Source: Stomoxys calcitrans (lineage: Eukaryota > Arthropoda > Insecta > Diptera > Muscidae). Taken from it: DNA of 64,000 nucleotides. Under the pieces are notes generated by a model. That model was not told the DNA's origin and ran no database searches. It saw only the letters and a list, made by a program, of their open reading frames with translations. The position numbers and the translations under genes are program-made. Numbering within the stretch: the stretch's first letter is position 1; each line of letters opens with the position of its first letter. Where the stretch lies: positions 63,267,820 through 63,331,819 of the forward strand of contig NC_081554.1 in the NCBI RefSeq assembly GCF_963082655.1, written 5' to 3'. Below are positions 10,716 to 21,324 of this stretch, one piece after another.

Positions 10716-11934
10716 ACAAGTAAAAAGGCGTTAAGTTCGGCCGGGCCGAACTTTGGATACCCACCACCTCGGGAATATATGTAAACCACCTTTCATCAAA
10801 ATTCGGTGGAAATTTCATACTTTATGTCCCATATCAGTTATATCAAAATATGTTCCGATTTGGACCAAATACAAAAAGTACACTAGCTATATCTAAAAAT
10901 AAACCGATCTGAACCATATACGACACGGGTGTCGAAAAGCCTAACATAAGTCACTGTGTCAAATTTCAGTGAAATCGGATTATAAATGCGCCTTTTATGG
11001 GGCCAAGACCTTAAATCGCGATATCGGTCTATATGGCAGCTATATTCAAATCTCGACCGATCTGGAATTGAAGAAGGACTTCGAAGAGCCTAACCAAACT
11101 CACTGTCTCAAATTTCAGCGACATCGGACAATAAATGCGTCTTTTATGGCCCAAAAACCTAAAACGTAGATATCGGTCAATATGGCAGCTATATCCAAAT
11201 CTGAACCGATCTGTGCGATATTACAGAAGTATGTCAAGGGGTTTAACTTAACTCACTGTCCCAAATTTTGGCGACATCGGATAATATATAAGCATTTTAT
11301 GAGCCCAAAACCATAAATCAAGAAATCGATATACATGGCAGCTATATCTAAATCTGAACCGATCTGGGCCAAATTGAAGAAAGATGTCGAAAGGCATAAC
11401 ACAACTCACTGTCCCAAATTTCAGCAAGATCGGATAATAAATGTGGCTTTTATGGAACTTAGACCCTAAATCAGATGATCGGTCTATATGGCAGCTATAT
11501 CCAAATCTGGACCGATCTGAGCCAAATTCACGGAGGATGTCGAAGGGCCTAACACAACTCACTGTCCCAAATTTCAGCGAAATCGGATAATATATGTGGC
11601 TTTTATGGGACTTAGACCCTAAATCGGATGATCGGTCTATATGGGGGCTATATCAAGATATAGTCCGATATAGCCCATCTTCGAACTTAACTTGCTTATG
11701 GACAAAAGAAGAATCTGTGCAAAGTTTCAGCTCAATATCTCTATTTTTAAAGGCTGTAGCGTGATTTCAACAGACAGACGGACAGACGGACGGACATGTC
11801 TAGATCGTCTTAGATTTTTACGCTGATCAAGAATATATATACTTTATAGGGTCGGAAATGGATATTTCGATGTGTTGCAAACGGAATGACAAAATGAATA
11901 TACCCCCATCCTTCGGTGGTGGGTATAAAAAGGG
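10716..11934 (-). mobile_element. DINE-1/Helentron-like element with central 150-bp repeats
   Basis: Complete copy, about 1.2 kb. On the minus strand it starts with tttttatacccaccacc, runs through the conserved block (aatatccatttccgacccta, atatattcttgatcagcg, agacatgtccgtccg), then about five central tandem repeats of about 150 bp (motif cggtctatatggcagctata at about 11022, 11173, 11326, 11478, 11629). It ends with the inverted copy ggtggtgggtat, a perfect hairpin (arms aagttcggcc and ggccgaactt around one base) and acttgt. An inverted repeat at the 5' end plus its mate internal to a 3' hairpin is the asymmetric layout reported for Helentrons. Non-autonomous: no Rep/helicase. Confidence 0.85.
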
Positions 11935-11984
11935 GTGAGCTGCTTATCGAATATGTTATAAGTTGCAATTAGGCGTTTTGTAAT

Positions 11985-12175
11985 AAATAAAATACCCCGA
12001 CCTATACTACCAGGAACAAGTAGGAGGTACTAGATGCTATCTTTGTTATGGAAGGATATGCGACTGTGAAGTGTTTAATGGCCACCGTTTCTGTGATCAT
12101 CGTTATATTAGTTTCAGCCTTGGCAAAAATACTGCAAAAGTAGTCCCTCGGCTAAACAGAAACAAATAAGGAAAG
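11985..12175 (+). pseudogene. LINE endonuclease C-terminal fragment
   Basis: Reads EVLDAIFVMEGY in one frame, then after a frameshift CEVFNGHRFCDHRYISFSLG. HRFCDHRYI corresponds to the SDH-containing end of the APE endonuclease (S replaced by C). About 60 codons, and the DINE-like element that follows interrupts it. Confidence 0.6.
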
Positions 12176-13837
12176 GCAAAAGGTATAGTACCCTCGACCT
12201 TTCCTATAAGTACAATGTGGAAGCTAATTCCAATTCTGAACCAATTTTAATGGACCTCGGCGGATGTTTTTAGATGGGTTATTAAACAACCCGTATAAAT
12301 TTTCGAGCAAATATTGTATATTCATATATATTAGAGCTATATCTAAATTTGAACCAATTTCCACCAAACTTCTCAGATATTGAGGCAGTTGTCGAGGAAA
12401 ACTTTGAAAAAAATTTTGACAAGATCGGTCAATAAATTTGCTTGGAATGGCTCTAGGTGTAAAAAAAACGGGTGATATACATATATGGAAGCTTTATCCA
12501 AATCTAGACCGATTTCTATGAAATTCACCAGTAATATTAAGAGTCAAGAGAAAATCCCTCCTGCCAAATTTCGAGAGAATTGGTAAACATATGAATACTT
12601 TATTGCAATATTTCCCAAGACGGACGAGCATATATATGGGAGCTATATCTAAATCTGAACCGATTTCGAACAAACTTTTCAGTCTAGGAAAGCGTTGTGT
12701 AAAATTTTGGCAATATTGATCAATAAATGCGCATGCCCTGACTCCAGAAGTTAAAATCGGGCGATATAAAGGGTGATTTTTTTGAGGTTAGGATTTTCAT
12801 GCATTAGTATTTGACAGATCACGTGGGATTTCAGACATGGTGTTAAAGAGAAAGATGCTCAGTATGCTTTGACATTTCATCATGAATAGACTTACTAACG
12901 AGCAACGCTTGCAAATCATTGAATTTTATTACCAAAATCAGTGTTCGGTTCGAAATGTGTTCATTCACCGTTCAGCGATGAGGCTCATTTCTGGTTGAAT
13001 GGCTACGTAAATAAGCAAAATTGCCGCATTTGGAGTGAAGAGCAACCAGAAGCCGTTCAAGAACTGCCCATGCATCCCGAAAAATGCACTGTTTGGTGTG
13101 GTTTGTACGCTGGTGGAATCATTGGACCGTATTTTTTCAAAGATGCTGTTGGACGCAACGTTACGGTGAATGAACACATTTCGAACCGAACACTGATTTT
13201 GGTAATAAAATTCAATGATTTGTAAGCGTTGCTCGTTAGTAAGTCTATTCATGATGAAATGTCAAAGCATACTGAGCATCTTTCTCTTTGACACCCTGTC
13301 TGAAATCCCACGTGATCTGTCAAATACTAATGCATGAAAATCCTAACCTCAAAAAAATCACCCTTTACATATATGGCAGCTATATTCAAATCTGAACCGA
13401 TTTCTACGAAATTCACCAGTAATGCCGATAGTTAAGAGAGAATCCTTCCTACCAAATTTCGAGAGAATCGGTTAACTAATAACCATTTTATTGATTTATT
13501 ACTGCACATCAAACAAAAAAAAAAAAAAAAATATGAGAACTATATCCAAATCTGAACCGATTTTTTCCATTTTCAATACGCTTCGTCTCTAGGTCGAAAA
13601 ACATGCCTGTACCAAATTTTAAGACGATCGGATGAAAATAGCGACCTGTACATAAATTAACATGGACAGACGGATAGACAGGCAGACGTACTTAGATAAA
13701 TCGAATCACAAAGTGATTCTGAGTCGATCGGTAGATTTATCAATGGATCTATCTCTCCTCCTTCTGGGTGTTACAAACAAATGCAATAAGTTATAATACC
13801 CTGTAGCACAGTAGACGGGTAGGGTAAATTATAAAAG
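12162..13837 (-). mobile_element. DINE-like element, second subfamily, split by a rosa derivative
   Basis: The left end acaaataaggaaaggc and the right end with ataccctgtagcacagtaga and ataaaag resemble the short inverted ends of DINE-type elements, but the central repeats differ from the 10716 copy (gggagctatatctaaatctg, then gaaattcaccagtaat). A tandem of these units is interrupted at 12769-13365 by a transposon, and homology resumes after 13366. A polyA-like run lies at 13514-13531. Confidence 0.6.
12769..13365. mobile_element. Palindromic rosa-family derivative (5' end to 5' end)
   Basis: Both termini are the 5' end of the rosa element seen intact at 19442-20752. Left arm 12769-12963 and right arm 13171-13365 are 195-bp near-perfect inverted repeats starting aagggtgatttttttgaggt, each including the transposase start codon and first 25 or so codons. 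The 207-bp loop is a central transposase piece (FSDEAHFWLNG to the KDAVGRNVTVN region), containing the first catalytic Asp. TA lies on both sides. The 3' end of the parent is absent, so this is a rearranged foldback-like copy and not a simple deletion MITE. Confidence 0.9.
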
Positions 13838-14690
13838 AAATGCTGTGCTATTGTAGCTATATCAAGTTATGGTCCGATTCGGTCCATAATGGAATGACTG
13901 TTGGAGACCATAGTGGAAGTCATTGCGTAAAATTTTAGCGAAATCGATTAAGAATTGAGCCTTTTAGGGGCTCAAGAAATAAAATACAGAGATCGGTTTA
14001 TATGGGAACTGTATCAGGCTATGGACCAATTCAGAACATATTTGGTACGTATATTGAAGTCAATGTTCAAAATTTCAACCTAATCCTCCGATTAGTAATT
14101 AGTAATTGTGCCCTCTAGAGTCTCACAAAGTCAAATTCCGAGATCGGTCTATATGGCTGCTATATCAGATTATAGACCGATTTGAATCAGTTTCAGTTTT
14201 TGAGTTTTTGAAAGTCGTAATGAAGCTTATCATGCAAAATTTTAGCGAAATCGGATAGGATTTGAGCCCTCTAAAGGCTCAAGAAGTCAAGACCTCAGAT
14301 CGGTTTATATGACAGCTATAGCAGGTTATGAGTCGATTTCATTCACACTTGGCACAGTTTTTGAAAGTCATGACAAAACACGTCGTGCACAATTTCAAAA
14401 TTTCAAAATTTCTCAAGAAGTCAAGATTCAAGATCGGTTTATATGGCAGCTATAACAGGTTATGAAACGATTTCAACCATAATTAAAGCAGTTGTTCTAA
14501 ATCGGATAATAATTTCGCCCTCTAGTGGCTCGAGAAGTCAAGACCCCAAATAGGTTTGTATGACAGCTGTATCAGGTTATGGACCGATTTCAACCATACT
14601 CAGCTCAGTTGTTGGAAGTCATAATGAAACACCTCAATCAAAATTTCAGCCAAAGCGGATAAAATACTTTTTATAGATGTAGGTCGGTTG
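13838..14690 (-). mobile_element. DINE-like central-repeat array, minus orientation
   Basis: Four or five degenerate units of about 150 bp with the motifs atcggtttatatggcagcta, aggttatgaaccgattt, cacagttgttggaagtcat and gaaatcggataagaatt. Neither terminal block is complete. At 14690 the array meets a second array of the same family in opposite orientation. Confidence 0.65.
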
Positions 14691-15950
14691 GGATTGTAAA
14701 TAGACTATATCGGTCCACGTTTTAATATAGCTGCCTTATAATCCGATCTGCGATCTTGACTTCTTGAGCCGCTAGAGAGCACAATTCTTATCCGATTTGG
14801 GTGAAATTTTGCATGAGGTGTTTCATTATGACTTCCAACAACTGAGCTGAGTATGGTTGAAATCGGTCCATAACCTGATACAGCTGTCATACAAACCCAT
14901 CTGGGGTCTTGACTTCTTGAGCCACTAGAGGGAGCAATTATTATCCGATTTGGCTGAAATTGTGCATGAGGTGTTTTGTTATACCTTTCAACAACTGTGC
15001 CAAGTATAGTTCAAATTAGTCCATAACCTGGTATAGCTGTCATATAAACCGATCTGGGGTCTTGACTTCTTGAGCCTCTACAGGGAGCAATTCCTATCCG
15101 ATTTGGCTGAAATATTGCATGACGTGTTTTGTTATGACTTCCAACAACTGCTTTAAGAATGGTTCAAATCGGTCCATTATCTGATATAGCTGCCATATAA
15201 ACCGATCTGGGGTCTTGACTTCTTGAGAGACTAGAGGGCGTAATTATTATCCGATTTAGCTGAAATTTTGCATGAGGTGTTTTGTTATAACTTTCAACAA
15301 CTATTCTATTGGGTTGCCCAAAAAGTTGACAAATTTTTTCACAGCTTGTGACTCTGTAATTGCATTCTTTCTTCTGTCAGTTATCAGCTGTTACTTTTAG
15401 CTTGCTTTAGAAAAAAGTGTAAAAAAAGTATATTTGATTAAAGTTCATTCTAAGTTTTATTAAAAATGCATTTACTTTCTTTTAAAAAATCCGCAATTAC
15501 TTTTTGGGCAACCCAATATATAGCTGCCATATAAACCGATATGGGATCTAGACTTCTTGAGCCTCTTAAAGGCGCAAGTATTATCCGATTTAGCTGAAAT
15601 TTTGTAGAGCGGCTTCTTTCATGACCTTTAACATACGTGTCGAATATGACATGAATCGGTTTATAGCCTAATACAGCTCCCCTATAAACTGATCTCCCCA
15701 TTTTACTTCTTCAGCCCTAAAGTGCTCAAATCTTACTAGATTTGGCTCAAATTTTACACGATGACTTCTACTATGGTCTCCAATATCCAGTTCAATTATG
15801 GTCCGAAATGGACCATAACTTGATATTGTTCCAATAACATAGCAATTCTTTTCTTGTATCGTTTGTTTGCCTAAAAAGAGATGCCGTGGCAAGAGCTCGA
15901 CAAATGCGATCCATGGTGGAGGGTATATACGATTCCGCAAAGTTGTTAAG
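14691..15950 (+). mobile_element. DINE-like element, plus orientation, lacking the hairpin end
   Basis: Begins at the inverted junction with gtaggtcggttgggattgta (complement of the block next to the gacgga tract in other copies). It continues with about six units (tagctgccatataaaccgat, tcttgacttcttgagcc) and reaches the pre-terminal gatccatggtggagggtata at about 15910, where the cggcccggcc hairpin is eroded. A mariner MITE is inserted at 15309. Confidence 0.65.
15309..15516 (+). mobile_element. Mariner-derived MITE with shortened left end
   Basis: Same family as the 3048 copy, but 28 bp just inside the left terminal repeat are missing: ttgggttgcccaaaaag passes straight into ttgacaaat. The right terminus is complete and TA flanks it. 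Inserted in a DINE-like repeat array. Confidence 0.88.
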
Positions 15951-17715
15951 CGTTTTCAGGGGAGTATTTCGTGGTTTCAGGTTGCGGCTTAGCTGAGTTA
16001 GGACTCCACAACATTCACTTGTATTGGACTTAAATGTATCTGAGCCGATGATTTGCTTTGGTCTCTGAACGATATTCACACGTAACCTTGAAGCCCCAAG
16101 GGCATAGGCAGTAATGTCAGGAAACTGCAGAATAACTCATAAATCCGTTAATTTGAGTTTGTTCAAAACAGTACATTGAACTTTATAGCATAAGTGCTAG
16201 AAAACCCTGAAACTTCGGTCCAGACAATGGTCATTGATATTGGCAGTGACAAGATACTTGCACTATTATCACAATGCCAGCCACCAATTCCCAGCGTTTT
16301 AGTCTCCAACTTGCTGTTCGGGTTTTTGAAGTTCATGGTGCTTTGGTAAGGGAATGCATTTCAAAGTTCAAAGTTAGCTGCGAACTGTATATTAAAACCA
16401 CTATTGTCCAAATATTTGTAGGTTGGCAACACTGGCTCAGCATCTCTATTTAAATATATAAACTCGGTTATTCGTGCTTATAGTCCCTGCTTATGGGATA
16501 AAGAGCAGTAACACTGACTGTCTCCTGTATTTTGTTTGGTCCTACTACTAGTTTGTTTGTTAAGCGTCAAAGAAGCACAGATACAGAGCGAATGGGAATG
16601 AGAGAAGTGATTATGGAAATTATTGCTGCTGTTGCCGCAGTCGTTGGTTGCTTATTTTATCCTTGCTGACTGGCTGGCATGAATGTGGGATACAGGTATC
16701 CTGATATCAGTGCGGGTTGGCAATGAAGTGTATTTCATTTTTATCGTTTTGATGAGGTAATTTAACAAACACAAAAGCAACATCAGCAGTAGCAGGGACA
16801 AAAACGGCTATATAAAATATATAGAAGCGGGCGGCGGAAAAAAAACTTGCCGGTAATATAAATTTAAATAAGTGATATTTAAGGAAACATTTCTACCAAA
16901 TGGCTGTGACCAACCAAGCAAATCGTATGAGCAGCAGCAAGAGATAGAGTAGATGATTCACATTTTTTTTGTTATAAATTCAAATATACAGGCAATCTGC
17001 CTTTCACAAGACATAAAATGGCATAAAAATGTAATTTTGTGTGAATTTGCGTTTCTCTCTCTCTCTCTCTCTACCTCTCTTTATCGCTTCTGCTCATCAA
17101 CATTTGGTGGTATTTTAATAACATCAAAAGGTTTTACTTCTTTTTTTTTGCAGCAGCATGTGTTCTTTTTTCCATACCATTTGTGAAGAAAAGAAAATGT
17201 CATTAAAAATTATCTATGCTTAACATTTGGCTTTATATGTATGAGAAAAAAAAAGTTTCGTCGGGGGCCGGTGGAGAGGGAAAAGGGCAATTAGCATATA
17301 ATTGGTAAGTCGGGTTATGTGATGGAAGTCCATAATTTACATAGCGGATGGGGGATCCGAGTCTCATTTAGAAGTTCAACTGATAGTTGACTCGATGTGG
17401 AGGTGGAGACGGGGTCTTTCATCTGGTACGACAAAAGTCAGAAGTCACTAGTACATTGAAACAGTTTGGCAGGTTCACATCCTGTGAGTAAACACTGACA
17501 AGGACTTAAAATAGTCCACAAATTAAAAATAGTCAATTCTTTTGATATAGAATCGAGAAGCTGCACACGCATAAGATGTCAATTTTTATTCCGATTATAT
17601 AGGAACGCAATGGCAAACCATTGCCTATGCCATGTTAAGTGGCGCCAAATCTACACTTGTGTATTAAAAGCATTTTCCAAGAAGCCCCCGGTACAACCTG
17701 GAATTCGCAATGCTG
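15951..17715. other. Presumed intronic sequence
   Basis: No exon, LINE domain or known repeat recognised. A (ct)n microsatellite lies at about 17053-17079. Open frames are short and without motifs. Confidence 0.45.
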
Positions 17716-17952
17716 TTGGGTTGCCCAAAAAGTAATTGCGGATTTTTTAAAAGAAAGTAAATGCATTTTTTATAAAACTTTGAATAAACTTTAATCAAAT
17801 ATACTTTTTTTACACTTTTTTTCTAAAGCAAGCTAAAAGTAACAGCTGATAAAAGACAGAAGAAAGAATGCTATTACAGAGTCACAAGCTGTGAAAAAAT
17901 TTGTCAACGCCGACTATATGAAAAATCCGCAATTACTTTTTGGGCAACCCAA
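17716..17952 (-). mobile_element. Mariner-derived MITE
   Basis: 237 bp, terminal repeats ttgggttgcccaaaaagtaa both ends, orientation opposite to 3048 (the tatagtcggcg side is at the right). TA flank is clear only on the right; the left flank is ctg, so one side of the target site has mutated. Confidence 0.88.
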
Positions 17953-19441
17953 TACTTCGACCTAAAAAACGGCACACCGAGCAGCAACGCAGACAGTAGA
18001 AGACTACGAGAACCTACCATATGTGGTTCAATGACGTGTAGTGTTCCACCCGGCTTTCGTCTCAGTCCTCACGTGGGCCACCTTCATCAAGAGACAGAGA
18101 TCTTACCCGTTCGAAGACCTGACTATAAGATTTACCAATAAGAGTTGTTATTTTGTATCACCCGGTATGGGCTTATAGTAGAGCTGACAAACTATCGATA
18201 ATCGCAACATTCGATATATTTCAATACATTCGATATTAATTTTCCATCGATATTAATTAATATAATAATCGATATTAATAATTCCATATTTCAAACGAAA
18301 ATGGAAAGTAAAAATCAAGAGATCAATTTCTATAGAATTAATATCAATCAGCACAGACCAAATAAAATCAAGGTTAATAAAATCAGTTGGAAGCTATGAG
18401 AGAAATCATTGTACAAAATGTTAGCCTAATCGGATTAAAACGGCGCCCTCTATTGGCGCAATGTACCTTAAAGGACACATTCAGTGGCGGATTACTTATT
18501 TTGGTTTAGTTTTGCAAAAAAATGTATCTTTTGCGATAATATCCCTCGAAAAAATATCAATCGATATTCAGCCAAGATGTACAAAATGTTAGTCTAATCG
18601 AAGGAAAATTGCGTCCTCTATAGGCGCAATGTATCTTAAAGGATACATTCAGTGTAGGGTTACTTATTTTGGTTTAGTTTTGCAAAAAATGTATCTTTGC
18701 GATAGTATCCATCGGAAAAATATCAATCGATATTCAGCCAAGATATACAAAAATACTTCTTATTAGTGTAGGTCTGTTGGTATTGTAAATGGGCCATATC
18801 GGTCCATGTTTTGATATAGCTGCCATATAAACCGATCTTGGGTCTTGACTTCTTGAGCCTCTAGAGGGCGCATTTCTTATCCGATTGGAATGAAATTTTG
18901 CACAAAGTGTTTTGTTATGATATCCAACAGCTGTGCCAAGTATGGTTCAAATCGGCCAATAACCTGATATAGCTGCCATATAAATCGATCTTGGGTCTTG
19001 ACATCTTGAGCCTCTAGAGGGCGCAATTCTTATCCGATTGTAATGAAATTTTGCACATCGTATTTTATTACGGTTTTTAAAAACTGTGCCATGTATGGTC
19101 CAAATCGGTCCATGTTTTGATATAGCTGCCATATAAATCGATATTGGGTCTTGATTTCTTGAGCCTCTAGAGTGCGCAATTATTATCCGATTGGAATGAA
19201 ATTTTGCACGAAGTGTTTTGTTATGATATCTAACAACTGTACCAATTAAGGTTCAAATCGGTCCATAACCTGATATAGCTGCCATATAAACCGATCTGGG
19301 ATCTTGACTTCTTGAGCCTCTAGAGGTGGCAATTATTATCCGATTTGCCTGAAATTTTGTACGACGGATTCTCTCATGACCATGAACATACGTGTTTATT
19401 ATGGTCTGAATCGGTTTATTGCCTGATACAGCTCCCATATA

Positions 19442-20752
19442 AAGAGTGATTTGTTAAGAGCTTGATAACTTTTTTTTAAAAAAAACGCATAAAATTTGCA
19501 AAATCTCATCGGTTCTTTATTTGAAACGTTAGATTAGTCCATGACATTTACTTTTTGAAGATAATTTCATTTAAATGTTGACCGCGGCTGCGTCTTAGGT
19601 GGTCCATTCGGAAAGTCCAATTTTGGGCAACTTTTTCGAGCATTTCGGCCGGAATAGCCCGAATTTCTTCGGAAATGTTGTCTTCCAAAGCTGGAATAGT
19701 TGCTGGCTTATTTCTGTAGACTTTAGACTTGACGTAGCCCCACAAAAAATAGTCTAAAGGCGTCAAATCGCATGATCTTGGTGGCCAACTTACCGGTCCA
19801 TTTCTTGAGATGAATTGTTCTCCGAAGTTTTCCCTCAAAATGGCCATAGAATCGCGAGCTGTGTGGCATGTAGCGCCATCTTGTTGAAACCACATGTCAA
19901 CCAAGTTCAGTTCTTCCATTTTTGGCAACAAAAAGTTTGTTAGCATCGAACGATAGCGATCGCCATTCACCGTAACGTTGCGTCCAACAGCATCTTTGAA
20001 AAAATACGGTCCAATGATTCCACCAGCGTACAAACCACACCAAACAGTGCATTTTTCGGGATGCATGGGCAGTTCTTGAACGGCTTCTGGTTGCTCTTCA
20101 CTCCAAATGCGGCAATTTTGCTTATTTACGTAGCCATTCAACCAGAAATGAGCCTCATCGCTGAACAAAATTTGTCGATAAAAAAGCGGATTTTCTGCCA
20201 ACTTTTCTAGGGCCCATTCACTGAAAATTCGACGTTGTGGCAGATCGTTCGGCTTCAGTTCTTGCACGAGCTGTATTTTATACGGTTTTACACCAAGATC
20301 TTTGCGTAAAATCTTCCATGTGGTCGAATAACACAAACTCAATTGCTGCGAACGGCGACGAATCGACATTTCACGGTCTTCAGCAACACTCTCAGAAACA
20401 GACGCAATATTCTCTTTTGTACGCCCTGTACGCATTCGTGTGGTTGGTTTAAAGTCCAATAAAGTAAACTGAGTGCGAAACTTGGTCACAATCGCATTAA
20501 TTGTTTGCTCACTTGGTCGATTATGTAGACCATAAATCGGACGTAAAGCGCGAAACACATTTCGAACCGAACACTGATTTTGGTAATAAAATTCAATGAT
20601 TTGCTCGTTAGTAAGTTGCTCGTTAGTAAGTCTATTCATGATGAAATGTCAAAGCATACTAAGCATCTTTCTCTTTGACACCATGTCTGAAATCCCACGT
20701 GATCTGTCAAATACTAATGCATGAAAATCCTAACCTCAAAAAAATCACCCTT
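19442..20752 (-). mobile_element. Full-length rosa-family (DD41D) Tc1/mariner transposon
   Basis: 1311 bp on the minus strand, flanked by TA. The 5' end aagggtgattttttt and 3' end aagagtgattt form a short imperfect terminal repeat (10 of 11). Transposase start lies about 113 bp from the 5' end, and its stop about 106 bp from the 3' end. It sits inside a DINE-like repeat. The intact reading frame suggests recent arrival. Confidence 0.9.
19548..20639 (-). CDS. Rosa-family transposase, intact
   Basis: 363 codons, uninterrupted, starting ATG at 20639 (MNRLTNEQ) and ending at 19548. It would bind the element ends and catalyse cut-and-paste transposition into TA sites in the nucleus. The N-terminal third resembles a paired-type helix-turn-helix DNA-binding region (residues about 1-110). 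The catalytic domain has the first Asp in LFSDEAHFWLNG, the second in WFQQDGATCH and the third in LTPLDYFLWG. I count 41 residues between the second and third, the DD41D spacing that defines the rosa family of the Tc1/mariner superfamily. Compared with the 5' end at 12882, the N-terminus has a small local change (LTNEQ repeated in place of RLQ). All catalytic residues are present; activity is untested. Confidence 0.92.
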   Translation of the reverse strand: MNRLTNEQLTNEQIIEFYYQNQCSVRNVFRALRPIYGLHNRPSEQTINAIVTKFRTQFTLLDFKPTTRMRTGRTKENIASVSESVAEDREMSIRRRSQQLSLCYSTTWKILRKDLGVKPYKIQLVQELKPNDLPQRRIFSEWALEKLAENPLFYRQILFSDEAHFWLNGYVNKQNCRIWSEEQPEAVQELPMHPEKCTVWCGLYAGGIIGPYFFKDAVGRNVTVNGDRYRSMLTNFLLPKMEELNLVDMWFQQDGATCHTARDSMAILRENFGEQFISRNGPVSWPPRSCDLTPLDYFLWGYVKSKVYRNKPATIPALEDNISEEIRAIPAEMLEKVAQNWTFRMDHLRRSRGQHLNEIIFKK

Positions 20753-21252
20753 TATATCGATCTCTCTATTTTACTTTTTGAGCCCCTAAAGAGCGCAATT
20801 CTTACTCGAATTGGCTGACATTTTACTCAGGTCTCCAACATATAATTTAATTGTGGTCCGAACCAGACATATCTTGATATCGCTCTAATAGCTGAGCAAA
20901 TCTTTTCTTTTATCCTTTTTTTGTCTAAGAAGAGATGCCGGGAAAATAACTCGACAAATACGATACATGATGGGGGGTATATAAGATTCGGCCCGGCCGA
21001 ACTTAGCACGCTTTTACTTGTTTTTGTTTAGTTTTGCAAAAAATTTATCTTTTACGATAGTATCCATCGGAAAAACATCAATCGATATTCAGCCAAAAAA
21101 TTAAATATCGATAGTGTCATCGATATTTTGCCAGCTCTGCCCTAAAAGCGTGGAGCTGGTGGCCGATACGTTGATATTCTATTTCATTGACAGCATACCT
21201 TCTATCTTCCTTCTAAGCTGTTATCGCAGGGACCTACTAAATACTAAATTTC

Positions 21253-21315
21253 CCTTGAACATTGCATTAAGGAGCCGGTGACACTTCTCTCATATCAATG
21301 AGTTCAGTCCGAAAA
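21253..21315 (-). mobile_element. SINE tail fragment
   Basis: Short stretch with cttgaacattgcattaagga and ctcatatcaatgagttcagt, matching the 3' body of the tRNA-derived SINE in reverse orientation. The tRNA head is missing. Confidence 0.6.
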
Positions 21316-21324
21316 ATGACCGTC

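Larger units (their letters stand above)
18756..21020 (+). mobile_element. DINE-1/Helentron-like element, 5' truncated, split by rosa
   Basis: Plus orientation. Starts abruptly at tagtgtaggtctgttggtat and has about five central units of about 150 bp (tgatatagctgccatataaa). It is interrupted by the rosa transposon at 19442-20752 and resumes at 20755. It ends gtatataagattc, ggcccggccgaacttagcac and acttg at 21020, so the 3' hairpin is intact. Confidence 0.8.
18180..21137. mobile_element. Unclassified inverted-repeat element (agagctgRcaaa ends), now a nest
   Basis: Left end agagctgacaaactatcgat (18180-18199) matches the complement of the right end at 21118-21137 at 18 of 20 positions. The inside is rich in atcgatatt motifs and carries a roughly 160-bp tandem pair (about 18430-18596 and 18597-18755, each with tttagttttgcaaaaaa and tatcaatcgatattcagcca). 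A third copy of that motif next to the right end shows that the material between was inserted. A related copy lies at 31281-31790. No transposase seen and no clear target duplication; possibly a hAT- or other TIR-type non-autonomous element. Confidence 0.55.

Noticed and set aside
10900..11700. Regular spaced repeats resembling a CRISPR array
   Set aside because: Unit length about 150 bp with similarity across the whole unit and no conserved-repeat/variable-spacer pattern. They are the central repeats of DINE-like elements in a eukaryotic genome.
12941..13225. 94-codon open frame matching rosa transposase
   Set aside because: It is the internal piece of the palindromic derivative and reads into the inverted 5' arm, so it is not a functional gene.
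17053..17079. CT-rich tract as a possible GAGA-type regulatory site
   Set aside because: Simple (ct)n microsatellite; similar tracts occur near 22750 and 61840, with no promoter-like context.
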